NCBI GenBank assembly: GCA_964490015.1
Contig: CAZBBA010000002.1
Location: 1 to 64,000 of the forward strand
Length of the DNA: 64,000 bases
From: Perlabentimonas sp964490015
GTDB lineage: Bacteria > Bacteroidota > Bacteroidia > Bacteroidales > Tenuifilaceae
Direction of reading: 5' to 3'
Made by a program: the position numbers and the translations under genes. Numbering within the stretch: the stretch's first letter is position 1; the number at the start of each line of letters is the position of its first letter. Of this stretch, positions 7,650-15,267 are shown in pieces. The notes below the pieces were generated by a model. It saw only the letters and a program-made list of their open reading frames with translations. It searched no databases and was not told the origin of the DNA.

Positions 7650-10600
7650 ATGAGCGAGGAAATTCTCAAGGCTTTAATGCAACTCTTTGCTATTATTGCA
7701 AAGCAGGACGAAGGCGTTGAATCCAACGAGCGCGACTACGTTGTGAATTTCCTCATGCAGCAGGTTAACGACGAAGCCGTTGAGGAGTATATAAAACTCT
7801 TCGATCAGCACGCTGGCCTAAACGACGATAAGGAGGAAGAGGAGGATGGCCAACCCAAAAAGGTGAAGCTCACCTCGGTTAAAGACTCTGTAAAGATTCT
7901 GGGTATCTGTAAAAAAATCAACAAAACCCTTACCCAGAAGCAGAAGGTTGTAGTACTCGTTCGCCTATTCGAGTTGGTAAATGCCGACCGTAAGTTCACC
8001 GATCAGCGAATGGCCATTATCAACACGGTGGCCGATGTGTTTAAACTTTCCAAAGAAGAATTTACCGATATAGAGAGTTTTGTGGTTAATAACGACCTCA
8101 AAGATCTCGATTTCTCCAGTGTACTCACCATTCACGATAAGCCCGAGAAAGGCGAGCATTGCAAACACATCTCCACCGAGGCGCTTAATGGCTACCTATA
8201 CATTCTGCAAATAAAGAGCGAGGATCTCTACTTCCTACGATACACCGGAATCGAGGATATTTACCTCAATGGGCTACCCATAAACAACAAGCGTATTTAC
8301 CTGTTTGCCAGCGGCAGCTCCATAAAGCTGCCCAAAGGCAAGCCCATTTATTACACCGATGTTGTTGCCCACTACCTGGCCGACTCCACAAGCATCAGAA
8401 TTACCTACAATGTAGATGACGTTGGATTCCGGTTTAAGTCGGGTGACATTGGCTTACGCAATATCTCCTTTAACGAGGAGCAGGGTAAACTTATTGGCAT
8501 TATGGGAGCCAGTGGTGCAGGCAAAACCACTTTGCTTAACGTTCTTGCTGGCATCGAAGCGCCCACTTCGGGGCAGGTTCGTATAAACGGCATCGATCTA
8601 CACCACCAGAAAGATCAACTCGAAGGGGTAATAGGCGTAATTCCACAGGATGATCTACTGATTGAGGAACTTACCGTATTCCAAAACCTTTACTACAACG
8701 CTAAGCTCTGCTTTAAGGATAAATCGGAAGAGGAGTTAACGCAGCTAGTTCACAAAACGCTGCAAAACCTAGGCCTCTTTGAGCGCAAAGACCTAAAAGT
8801 TGGTTCTCCGCTTAACAAGATGATTTCCGGGGGACAGCGGAAAAGACTCAACATAGCCCTTGAACTTATTCGCGAACCGGCCATCCTGTTTGTTGATGAG
8901 CCAACCTCGGGATTATCTTCGCGCGACTCAGAAAACGTGATGGATCTGCTGAGGGAACTCACGCTTAAAGGAAAATTAATTTTTGTAGTAATCCACCAGC
9001 CATCATCCGACATCTACAAGATGTTCGACAATATGATGATTCTTGACACTGGTGGCTACATGATATACTACGGAAATCCTGTAGAAGCCGTGATGTATTT
9101 CAAGCGGCTCGACATGCAGATAAACAGCGATCAGGGCGAATGCCCAACCTGCGGTAATGTTAACCCTGAGCTGATCTTCAACATTATTGAAGCTAAAGTG
9201 GTCGATGAATTCGGTCGATACACTCCTATCCGAAAGGTTTCACCCCCAAAATGGGAGGAGTATTTTGGCGAGAACATCAAGCTAAAATCGCTGAACGACG
9301 AGAGCGAGCCACCCCCGCAATCCCTTAATATCCCCTCGAGGTTAAAGCAATTTTTTATATACACCACCCGCGATTTCCTCTCGAAGATCAGCAATACGCA
9401 GTACATTGTACTAAACCTGCTCGAAACACCCATACTAGGGTTTATTCTTGCCTACGTAATCCGATACATTGCCGATCCGAATTCGGATGTATACGTATTC
9501 TACGAGAACGAGAACATACCTATATATATATTTATGGCTCTTATTGTAGCTCTTTTTATTGGGCTAACGGTAAGCGCCGAGGAGATTTTCCGCGACCGGA
9601 AACTGCTTAAACGAGAGGCGTTCTTAAATCTTAGCCGCACATCGTACCTGTTTAGTAAGATATCGATACTAGTTGTTCTTTCGGCTATTCAGTCTATCAC
9701 ATTTGTGCTAATTGCCAATGGGATTCTGCAGCTGCATGGGATGAATTTCGAGTACTGGCTAGTGCTATTCTCCACAGCAGTCTTTGCCAACCTACTAGGG
9801 TTAAACATATCGGCCACATTCAACTCTGCGGTTACTATTTACATTGTTATCCCATTACTGATGATCCCCATGATGGTACTTTCGGGCGCAATGTTCAGCT
9901 TCGACAAGCTAAATCGGGCAGTGGGAAGTTTTGGTAGAGTTCCTCTAATTGCCGAATTCATGGTTACCAAGTGGGGATACGAAGGGCTAGTGGTTCGCCA
10001 GTTTAAGGATAACGATTTTCACAAAACCTTTTACGACATTGAAAAGGTAGAGCGCAACGCCGATTACAAAACCGTGTATTACATCCCCGAGTTGGAGAAA
10101 CTTCTGAACGAAAACCTTGATCTCCTTGATAAGGGTATTGAGGACACCAAAGTTAGAGCCAAATTCAACACCAACATCTTGGTGCTTAGAAACTCCCTTT
10201 TCAAGGAGATTAACTTTTTGGCTCCATCAATACCATTTGCCTTCTTCGATAAGTTGACGCCCGACCTATTCGACTTCGAAACGGCTTTTGCCACAGTAGA
10301 TTATCTCGATGAACTGAAAAATCACTACAGCAAAATATTCCAGCTGGCAAACCAGAAACGCGATCGGATAATTTCGCACTTGGTATCAACAAATCCTCGA
10401 TTATACGAGGCTAAGCGACGGGCATACCACAACGAGAGCATTGCCGATTTGGCCACCAAAAAATTTGAGAAAAACAAAATTTTACAGTACAAAGGAGAAT
10501 TAGTTCAGCAGTACGATCCAATTTACCGCGACCCAATACCTAATCACAGGTTCGACTTCCGATCGCACTTTTTTGCCCCACAGAAACAATTCCTCGGAAA

Positions 10601-10739
10601 GTACTACGATACTTTTTGGTTCAATATTTGTTTTATCTGGTTAATGACAGCAATTTTATACATTACGCTATATTTTGAAACACTTAAAAAGCTGATCGAT
10701 TTTTTTGGGAAAATTAAAATCCCCAAACTTAAAAAATAA
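7650..10739 (+). CDS. TerB-like / FHA-like / ABCG-type ABC transporter fusion
   Basis: 1029 residues. Residues 1-150 are helical and resemble TerB (LMQLFAIIAKQDEGVESNERDYV). Residues about 160-260 look like a degenerate FHA-type beta domain (IYLNGLPINNKRIYLF). An ATPase domain follows: Walker A GASGAGKTT near 286, signature ISGGQRKRLNIALEL near 392, Walker B AILFVDEP near 411, and H-loop VIHQPS. A Cys pair (ECPTCGN) lies near residue 495. A membrane domain with about six helices covers roughly 590-790, with a further C-terminal helix near 995-1012. This is the half-transporter order of eukaryotic-like ABCG proteins (ATPase before membrane part). A large soluble insert separates the last helix from the rest. 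The substrate is unknown. It lies 47 bases after siaC and may be the effector of the Sia switch. Confidence 0.87.
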   Translation: MSEEILKALMQLFAIIAKQDEGVESNERDYVVNFLMQQVNDEAVEEYIKLFDQHAGLNDDKEEEEDGQPKKVKLTSVKDSVKILGICKKINKTLTQKQKVVVLVRLFELVNADRKFTDQRMAIINTVADVFKLSKEEFTDIESFVVNNDLKDLDFSSVLTIHDKPEKGEHCKHISTEALNGYLYILQIKSEDLYFLRYTGIEDIYLNGLPINNKRIYLFASGSSIKLPKGKPIYYTDVVAHYLADSTSIRITYNVDDVGFRFKSGDIGLRNISFNEEQGKLIGIMGASGAGKTTLLNVLAGIEAPTSGQVRINGIDLHHQKDQLEGVIGVIPQDDLLIEELTVFQNLYYNAKLCFKDKSEEELTQLVHKTLQNLGLFERKDLKVGSPLNKMISGGQRKRLNIALELIREPAILFVDEPTSGLSSRDSENVMDLLRELTLKGKLIFVVIHQPSSDIYKMFDNMMILDTGGYMIYYGNPVEAVMYFKRLDMQINSDQGECPTCGNVNPELIFNIIEAKVVDEFGRYTPIRKVSPPKWEEYFGENIKLKSLNDESEPPPQSLNIPSRLKQFFIYTTRDFLSKISNTQYIVLNLLETPILGFILAYVIRYIADPNSDVYVFYENENIPIYIFMALIVALFIGLTVSAEEIFRDRKLLKREAFLNLSRTSYLFSKISILVVLSAIQSITFVLIANGILQLHGMNFEYWLVLFSTAVFANLLGLNISATFNSAVTIYIVIPLLMIPMMVLSGAMFSFDKLNRAVGSFGRVPLIAEFMVTKWGYEGLVVRQFKDNDFHKTFYDIEKVERNADYKTVYYIPELEKLLNENLDLLDKGIEDTKVRAKFNTNILVLRNSLFKEINFLAPSIPFAFFDKLTPDLFDFETAFATVDYLDELKNHYSKIFQLANQKRDRIISHLVSTNPRLYEAKRRAYHNESIADLATKKFEKNKILQYKGELVQQYDPIYRDPIPNHRFDFRSHFFAPQKQFLGKYYDTFWFNICFIWLMTAILYITLYFETLKKLIDFFGKIKIPKLKK

Positions 10740-10804
10740 TATTTTTTCATACCTTTACTTGAGTATTTTAGAGCTGCAAATTCATCAAACAATTGCCACA
10801 GGTT

Positions 10805-11716
10805 ATGCATAAAAAAATCATTCTCATATTGACTATAGCTCTACTCGTAACCTCCTGTCGTTTCTTTGATTCGGAGCGAAATATTAGCCGCGATGAGTTT
10901 GACATTCCCCCCGAATTGCTTGATGACAAGCCTCTCGAGATTGCCTCGGAGGTAATTGATGATATGATTTCGAACGTGTCCTCACCAGTTGAAACTGCCG
11001 CTCTGATCAAAGGTCTTAAAATTCCCTTTAACAGGGACTACGTGGCAAAAACACAACTTGAGAAGAACCTTAACACCAGCTTTCAAAAGGCAATAGGTTT
11101 AGGCATCTTTGGCGCCGATCTGGGTTACATTAACATGTACGAGCGCACCTCACTGGTAATAAATTACATTACCACCATCAAATCGCTTGCCGATGGAATT
11201 CAGGTGGGCCAATTCTTCGACTTTGCCACGCTTAACCGCATTGCCACCAATAAGGAGAATCTGGACTCCCTTATGCTTATCTCGCAGCAAAGTTTCAATA
11301 GAATCGACAGCTACCTTCGCGAGACCAACAGGCCTCACCTAAGCGTAGTTATTATTGCTGGTGTATGGATTGAAGGATTATACCTTTCGACCCGAGTAGC
11401 CGAGGATTCTAAACATCCAAGGATTAACGAGACCATAGGCGAGCAGAAAACAATTATGAATCATCTAATGCTCCTTCTGAATAATTATCGCCGCGATCCC
11501 AACATCGCAAAGTTAATTGAGGATTTCGAGGAGATTCAAGCCCTTTACCGCGATGTGCGTATAGTATACGAGTATGGCGATCCGGTTACCGTTGAAAAGG
11601 ATGGTGTTCTAACCATTATTCAAAACGATACGCAAACCATCCACATGTCCGATGAAACATTGAAAAAAATCATCAAAAAGGTTCAGGACACAAGGAACCG
11701 ATTACTTGAAAGCTAA
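10805..11716 (+). CDS. Lipoprotein of unknown function
   Basis: 303 residues, with the start taken at ATG 10805 rather than the upstream in-frame TTG at 10793. The N-terminus is a lipoprotein signal (KKIILILTIALLVTSC, lipidation Cys18). The mature part is mostly alpha-helical with no membrane helix. It contains EVIDDMISNVSSPVETAALIKGLKIPF near the N-terminus and ends in basic helices. I do not recognise an enzymatic motif. It follows the ABC transporter by 65 bases on the same strand and is probably co-transcribed with the Sia cluster. That position suggests a periplasmic or envelope partner of the transporter, which is inference only. Confidence 0.75.
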   Translation: MHKKIILILTIALLVTSCRFFDSERNISRDEFDIPPELLDDKPLEIASEVIDDMISNVSSPVETAALIKGLKIPFNRDYVAKTQLEKNLNTSFQKAIGLGIFGADLGYINMYERTSLVINYITTIKSLADGIQVGQFFDFATLNRIATNKENLDSLMLISQQSFNRIDSYLRETNRPHLSVVIIAGVWIEGLYLSTRVAEDSKHPRINETIGEQKTIMNHLMLLLNNYRRDPNIAKLIEDFEEIQALYRDVRIVYEYGDPVTVEKDGVLTIIQNDTQTIHMSDETLKKIIKKVQDTRNRLLES

Positions 11717-11734
11717 CACAGAAATCTTTGAATT

Positions 11735-12175
11735 ATGAAAAATATAAGCCTTACGTTTTTAATCTTCACGGTCTTCCTCCTCGGATTTAACACCGAGAGC
11801 AAAGCTCAATCCGAGGACGATCTCATTGAAATTTGCGGGATGATTGCCGGAGATGCAACCTTCCTGAAGGATTTCAGAATTCGTCTCGATGCAGGTGATC
11901 CACCTCCAACTCAGCGTTTCTCCGTTATACTCCGTAAGGGCATTAAGTACCGCTTCTCGGTATGTAATTCTAAGGATTTTGAGGGCAAAGTGGTTCTTCA
12001 GCTACTTGACAACAACCGCCTTTTGGCCACAACTTATATTGTAGCCACAGGCACCGATCACCCATCCATTGAGTATGTTTGTAACAGAACTGGTGCCTAT
12101 CACCTCTTCTTTAACTTTAGGGATGGAAAACCGGGATTGGCCGTTGGGTTGCTCTCTCTGGTTGAAGCAATGTAA
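11735..12175 (+). CDS. Small secreted protein, beta-rich
   Basis: 146 residues with a clear signal peptide (MKNISLTFLIFTVFLLGFNTESKA, cleavage near AQS). The mature part of about 120 residues is beta-rich and contains three cysteines (ICGM, VCNS, VCNR). The sequence around FSVILRKGIKYRFSVCNS and TGAYHLFFNFRDG resembles small carbohydrate- or envelope-binding sandwich domains, but I cannot name the family. It lies 18 bases after the lipoprotein gene and is followed by a strong terminator at 12202-12225, so it is the last gene of the sensor/Sia/ABC operon. It probably acts in the periplasm or at the outer membrane with its neighbour. Confidence 0.72.
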   Translation: MKNISLTFLIFTVFLLGFNTESKAQSEDDLIEICGMIAGDATFLKDFRIRLDAGDPPPTQRFSVILRKGIKYRFSVCNSKDFEGKVVLQLLDNNRLLATTYIVATGTDHPSIEYVCNRTGAYHLFFNFRDGKPGLAVGLLSLVEAM

Positions 12176-12201
12176 GATTTTAACAACATACAGTATGATT
12201 T

Positions 12202-12225
12202 AAGCAGCCAATGGCTGCTTTTTTT
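12202..12225 (+). terminator. Rho-independent terminator after the Sia-cluster operon
   Basis: Perfect 8-base stem AAGCAGCC / GGCTGCTT with a three-base loop, followed by a run of T. It lies 27 bases after the stop of the small secreted protein. Confidence 0.9.
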
Positions 12226-12249
12226 CTTCATACCCAAGCCTGGTTGATA

Positions 12250-12283
12250 AAAACGAAAAAAGCCTGCAAAATTTTGCAGGCTT
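12250..12283 (-). terminator. Terminator of tRNA-Asn
   Basis: A 24-base perfect palindrome (arms AAGCCTGCAAAA / TTTTGCAGGCTT, 12260-12283) followed on the minus strand by T runs. It begins directly at the CCA end of the tRNA. Confidence 0.88.
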
Positions 12284-12285
12284 GG

Positions 12286-12359
12286 CTCCTCATCTAGGAC
12301 TTGAACCTAGGACCCCCTGATTAACAGTCAGGTGCTCTAACCAACTGAGCTAATGAGGA
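12286..12359 (-). tRNA. tRNA-Asn (anticodon GTT)
   Basis: On the minus strand the acceptor arm TCCTCAT pairs with ATGAGGA. The D arm contains AGCTCAGTTGGTTAGAGC. The anticodon stem CTGAC/ATCAG encloses GTT, and the T arm is CCTAGGTTCAAGTCCTAG. The discriminator base is G at 12286, and CCA is encoded in the genome at 12283-12285. A matching promoter lies at 12400-12430 and a terminator directly downstream, so it is a single-gene unit. All arms fold without mismatch. Confidence 0.97.
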
Positions 12360-12399
12360 ATGTTTGTTTTTCAAAAACGGCATCCCATTTTTGCGAGTG

Positions 12400-12430
12400 C
12401 AAATATATAGCCTTTATACATTCCCACCAA
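12400..12430 (-). promoter_or_regulatory. Bacteroidota sigma-A promoter of tRNA-Asn
   Basis: On the minus strand, -7 TATATTTG (12407-12400) fits TAnnTTTG. TTG (12430-12428) lies upstream with a 20-base spacer. Transcription should begin near 12393, about 34 bases before the tRNA. Confidence 0.75.
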
Positions 12431-12506
12431 ATTTTTTTTAATGATTTTAAAAAAAATGCCAATTCAAACAAAAATCAAGAAATCTGGTATTTCGGTTAAT
12501 TATCCC

Positions 12507-12514
12507 TAATTTTG
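12507..12514 (+). promoter_or_regulatory. Likely -7 element for the adenosine-kinase-family gene
   Basis: TAATTTTG matches TAnnTTTG and lies 20 bases before the start codon. Only a weak upstream element (CTGG near 12484) is seen at the expected distance. Confidence 0.55.
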
Positions 12515-12533
12515 TGGCAAACATAAAACAGCT

Positions 12534-13526
12534 ATGGCAAAAGTATTTGGAATTGGCAATGCGCTAGTGGACATAATGACCCGCCTACAGAGCGATGAAT
12601 TGCTTGAGAAACTTAATCTCCCCAAGGGGAGCATGCAACTAGTTAATGAGATCACCATTAACAGTGCTATGGAGAAAACAAAGGGTTTGCCACAAACTCT
12701 GGCCTCGGGCGGAAGTGCGGCAAACACCATAAATGGACTGGCAAATCTTGGCATTAAAACTGCTTTTGTGGGCAAGGTAGGCAACGATGAGTTCGGTAAG
12801 TTTTTCCACGACGATATGGTTAAAGCAGGAATTAGCCCCAAGTTGCTACCAGGCAAATCGGCAACCGGAAGAGCGCTGGCACTTGTTTCGCCCGACTCGG
12901 AAAGAACTTTTGCAGTTAACCTTGGCGCAGCCATTGAATTGGTACCCGAGGATATCAACCGTGACCTTTTTGACGGATACGATTACTTACATATCGAAGG
13001 ATACCTGGTGCAAAATCATGCGCTTATTGAGAAAGCAATAAAAACAGCAAAATCGGCTGGACTAAAAATATCTCTCGACCTGGCCAGCTACAATGTAGTG
13101 GAATCGAACCTCGAATTTTTAACAAGGATTGTTGACGAGTACGTTGATATCGTGTTTGCCAACGAGGAGGAGTCGAAAGCCTTTACCCAAAAATCGCCCG
13201 AGGAATCGCTTGATATTATTGCCAAAAAGGTAGAAATTGCCATTGTAAAACTTGGCTCTAAAGGTTCGTTGATAAAAAAAGGGGATGATGTGTATCAAGT
13301 AGGCGTAATTAAGGTTAAATCTGTCGACACGACTGGCGCAGGCGACCTTTATGCTTCCGGGTTTCTGTATGGACTTTCAAAGGGGTTGTCGCTGGAAAAG
13401 TGTGGGCAAATAGGCGCCATCCTTTCGGGCAGGGTAATTGAGGTTATTGGACCAAAAATTAACATACCAACCTGGAACGACATTAAAGCACAAGTGCACA
13501 AAATAGAGCAAGGCGATACTATTTAA
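12534..13526 (+). CDS. Adenosine kinase-like PfkB-family carbohydrate kinase
   Basis: 330 residues, a full-length ribokinase/PfkB fold kinase of the adenosine-kinase-like subgroup. The N-terminal part has GIGNALVDI and the GGSAANT loop (substrate binding; PfkB signature 1 region follows with GKVGNDEFG). The C-terminal part has the DTTGAGD motif, whose last Asp is the catalytic base, and the anion-hole glycines. It probably phosphorylates adenosine or a related nucleoside/sugar with ATP in the cytoplasm; the exact substrate cannot be fixed from sequence. It ends 8 bases inside the convergent glycosylase gene (overlap 13519-13526). Its own promoter is at 12507. Confidence 0.88.
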   Translation: MAKVFGIGNALVDIMTRLQSDELLEKLNLPKGSMQLVNEITINSAMEKTKGLPQTLASGGSAANTINGLANLGIKTAFVGKVGNDEFGKFFHDDMVKAGISPKLLPGKSATGRALALVSPDSERTFAVNLGAAIELVPEDINRDLFDGYDYLHIEGYLVQNHALIEKAIKTAKSAGLKISLDLASYNVVESNLEFLTRIVDEYVDIVFANEEESKAFTQKSPEESLDIIAKKVEIAIVKLGSKGSLIKKGDDVYQVGVIKVKSVDTTGAGDLYASGFLYGLSKGLSLEKCGQIGAILSGRVIEVIGPKINIPTWNDIKAQVHKIEQGDTI

Positions 13527-14049
13527 CGGCTTCATCAATATTATTTTCGATCCAATATCGCCACGGCAAGCTGGCCCAAAACGACCCCGCGTAGTCTACT
13601 CCTATGCGGGGTCCTGTTTTAATTTCAGGAACTGATTCTCTTGCCTCAAACCATATTTGGTTGGAGTTGACAAAATCCAATTTATTAAAACTCTTGTCAA
13701 TCTCTAGTAGTCGTCCAACGCGACCAGGCCCATTGCACCCTATAACACCGCGAATTAGAACTGCTTGTGGAAAATCCTTAGGTCCGGTAACCAAATTGAG
13801 CATCCAGTACATTCCATAAATTAAGTACACGTAAGCTACACCACCCTGCATGTACATTACCGAAGTGCGTTGGGTTCTACCCTTGCAAGCATGACAGGCC
13901 AAATCATCCTCGCCCCTGTATGCCTCTACCTCCGACACAGTAAATCGTTCAACGTTTCCATTAGGGAAAGTCCTTACCAAATGTACGCCCAGCAAATCGG
14001 GAGCAACATCCAGAACATCGCGAGCAAAAAAATCTCTACCTAACCGCAA
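13519..14049 (-). CDS. mpg: DNA-3-methyladenine glycosylase, AAG/Mpg family
   Basis: 176 residues, the usual length for bacterial AAG-type base-excision glycosylases. These flip out and cut off alkylated or deaminated purines. Recognisable blocks are SEVEAYRGEDDLACHA (with the catalytic Glu), the RTSVMYMQGGVAYVYLIYGMYWMLN region, which supplies the intercalating and base-pocket residues, and GPRIGVDYAG at the C-terminus. The start must be TTG at 14049: an in-frame TGA lies three codons upstream and no ATG occurs before residue 65. It converges with the kinase gene, with an 8-base overlap. The family assignment is firm. Confidence 0.92.
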   Translation of the reverse strand: MRLGRDFFARDVLDVAPDLLGVHLVRTFPNGNVERFTVSEVEAYRGEDDLACHACKGRTQRTSVMYMQGGVAYVYLIYGMYWMLNLVTGPKDFPQAVLIRGVIGCNGPGRVGRLLEIDKSFNKLDFVNSNQIWFEARESVPEIKTGPRIGVDYAGSFWASLPWRYWIENNIDEAVK

Positions 14050-14204
14050 CTCATATCAATTTTAGATGAGACACAGGATGGTTGAAATCACTTTCATGAA
14101 ATAAGAAATATTTCACAACATACTATATTCGCTAAAATACAAAAAGATTTAGTTGCAAAACATGATTGGCAAATTGATTATCCAAAAATAATTAATGGTT
14201 GATA

Positions 14205-14234
14205 TTGTAGATTAAATAATTAGCTGTATTTTTG
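14205..14234 (+). promoter_or_regulatory. Promoter of the rplM-rpsI-rpsB-tsf operon
   Basis: TTG at 14205-14207 and TATTTTTG at 14227-14234 with a 19-base spacer, a full match to the Bacteroidota primary promoter. The predicted start near 14241 leaves a leader of about 65 bases before rplM. The rest of the 256-base gap (14050-14305) is AT-rich and shows no gene. Confidence 0.8.
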
Positions 14235-14305
14235 CATCCCGCTTATTATGCCGTTTGGATCACGGAAAAATTAACAGGTATTAACTAAAACAGAGGAGTT
14301 TAAAC

Positions 14306-14761
14306 GTGGACACACTTAGTTACAAAACCGTATCGGCCAACGATGCCACTGTGAATAAAGAGTGGATTGTGGTTGATGCCACCAACGAAGTGTTAGGGCG
14401 TTTGGCCAGCAAAGTTGCGAAACTGTTGCGCGGCAAGTACAAGCCCAGCTTCACCCCCAACGTTGATTGTGGGGACAATGTAATCATCATCAACGCCGAG
14501 AAGGTTCGCCTAACCGGTAATAAGATGACAGAGAAAACTTACTACCACTACACTGGCTACCCAGGAGGTAAGCGCAGCGCTACGCCAAAGGATTGGCTTC
14601 AACGTAAACCCACAGCCATTATTGAGCATGCGGTAAAGGGAATGCTTCCCAAGAACCGTCTGGGCTCAAAGGTTTATGGAAACCTTTACGTATACGCCGG
14701 CAACGAGCACAAGCATGAGGCTCAGAAACCCATGGAAATTAAGTTAAACTCAATTAAGTAA
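14306..14761 (+). CDS. rplM: 50S ribosomal protein L13
   Basis: 151 residues, full length. The start codon is GTG (MDTLSYKTVSAN), preceded by GAGGAG, one of the few purine-rich ribosome-binding-like stretches in the window. Family blocks seen are WIVVDATNEVLGRLASKVAKLL, CGDNVIIINAEKV, YYHYTGYPGG and GMLPKNRLG. L13 is an early-binding large-subunit protein and, in some bacteria, a repressor of its own operon. It is followed after 5 bases by rpsI, the conserved pair. Confidence 0.98.
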   Translation: MDTLSYKTVSANDATVNKEWIVVDATNEVLGRLASKVAKLLRGKYKPSFTPNVDCGDNVIIINAEKVRLTGNKMTEKTYYHYTGYPGGKRSATPKDWLQRKPTAIIEHAVKGMLPKNRLGSKVYGNLYVYAGNEHKHEAQKPMEIKLNSIK

Positions 14762-14766
14762 CAGCT

Positions 14767-15153
14767 ATGCAGGTAATTAATGCAACGGGTCGAAGAAAGA
14801 GCGCTGTAGCACGTGTTTATCTTCAGGAAGGCAAAGGCAACATTACAATCAACGGAAAAGACATCAAGGATTACTTCCCCTCAGTACTTATGCAGTACGT
14901 GGTGAAACAGCCCCTAGAGGTTCTGAACCTACTGGGCACTTACGATGTTAAAGCCAACCTTGACGGTGGTGGAGTAAAAGGACAAGCCGAGGCCATGCGC
15001 CTAGGTATTGCTCGCGCCCTTGTTGAAGTAAATGCTGAGAACAAGCCCGCACTTAAAGCTAACGGCTTTATGACCCGCGATCCCCGTGAGGTGGAGCGCA
15101 AGAAGCCTGGTCAACCCAAGGCAAGGAAGAAATTCCAGTTCAGCAAGCGTTAA
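14767..15153 (+). CDS. rpsI: 30S ribosomal protein S9
   Basis: 128 residues, full length. It starts with ATGRRKSAVARVYL and ends with the basic tail KKFQFSKR, whose terminal Arg reaches the P-site tRNA in the ribosome. The conserved GGGVKGQAEAMRLGIARAL block is present. It lies 5 bases after rplM and 114 bases before rpsB; that gap is unusually structured (see the feature at 15172-15239). Confidence 0.98.
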   Translation: MQVINATGRRKSAVARVYLQEGKGNITINGKDIKDYFPSVLMQYVVKQPLEVLNLLGTYDVKANLDGGGVKGQAEAMRLGIARALVEVNAENKPALKANGFMTRDPREVERKKPGQPKARKKFQFSKR

Positions 15154-15171
15154 TCGCTTACAATTTATGTT

Positions 15172-15239
15172 TTGGCAAACAGCTCGCGCTGTAAATTGCT
15201 CGGACTTTCGCACACATGAAACTACCAAGCAATTGCCAA
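15172..15239 (+). promoter_or_regulatory. Three-way-junction RNA in the rpsB leader, possible ribosomal-protein leader
   Basis: In the 114-base gap between rpsI and rpsB, three perfect helices nest. P1 is TTGGCAA (15172-15178) with TTGCCAA (15233-15239). P2 is ACAGC (15179-15183) with GCTGT (15188-15192), closed by a TCGC loop. P3 is TTGCT (15196-15200) with AGCAA (15228-15232). Together they form a compact junction ending 28 bases before the rpsB start. No terminator T-run follows, so control, if any, would be of translation or RNA stability. An S2-binding autoregulatory site is the natural guess; this is not proven. Confidence 0.45.
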
Positions 15240-15267
15240 CTTTAACTAATTTTTTAATCTAACTAAA

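Noticed and set aside
7650..10739. Tellurite-resistance function for the TerB-containing protein
   Set aside because: Only a TerB-like domain is present; no terC, terD or terZ genes are near, and the rest is an ABCG transporter.
12506..12958. 150-codon minus-strand frame opposite the kinase gene
   Set aside because: Low-complexity Ser/Leu/Pro composition typical of antisense frames; the plus-strand kinase has all family motifs and a promoter.
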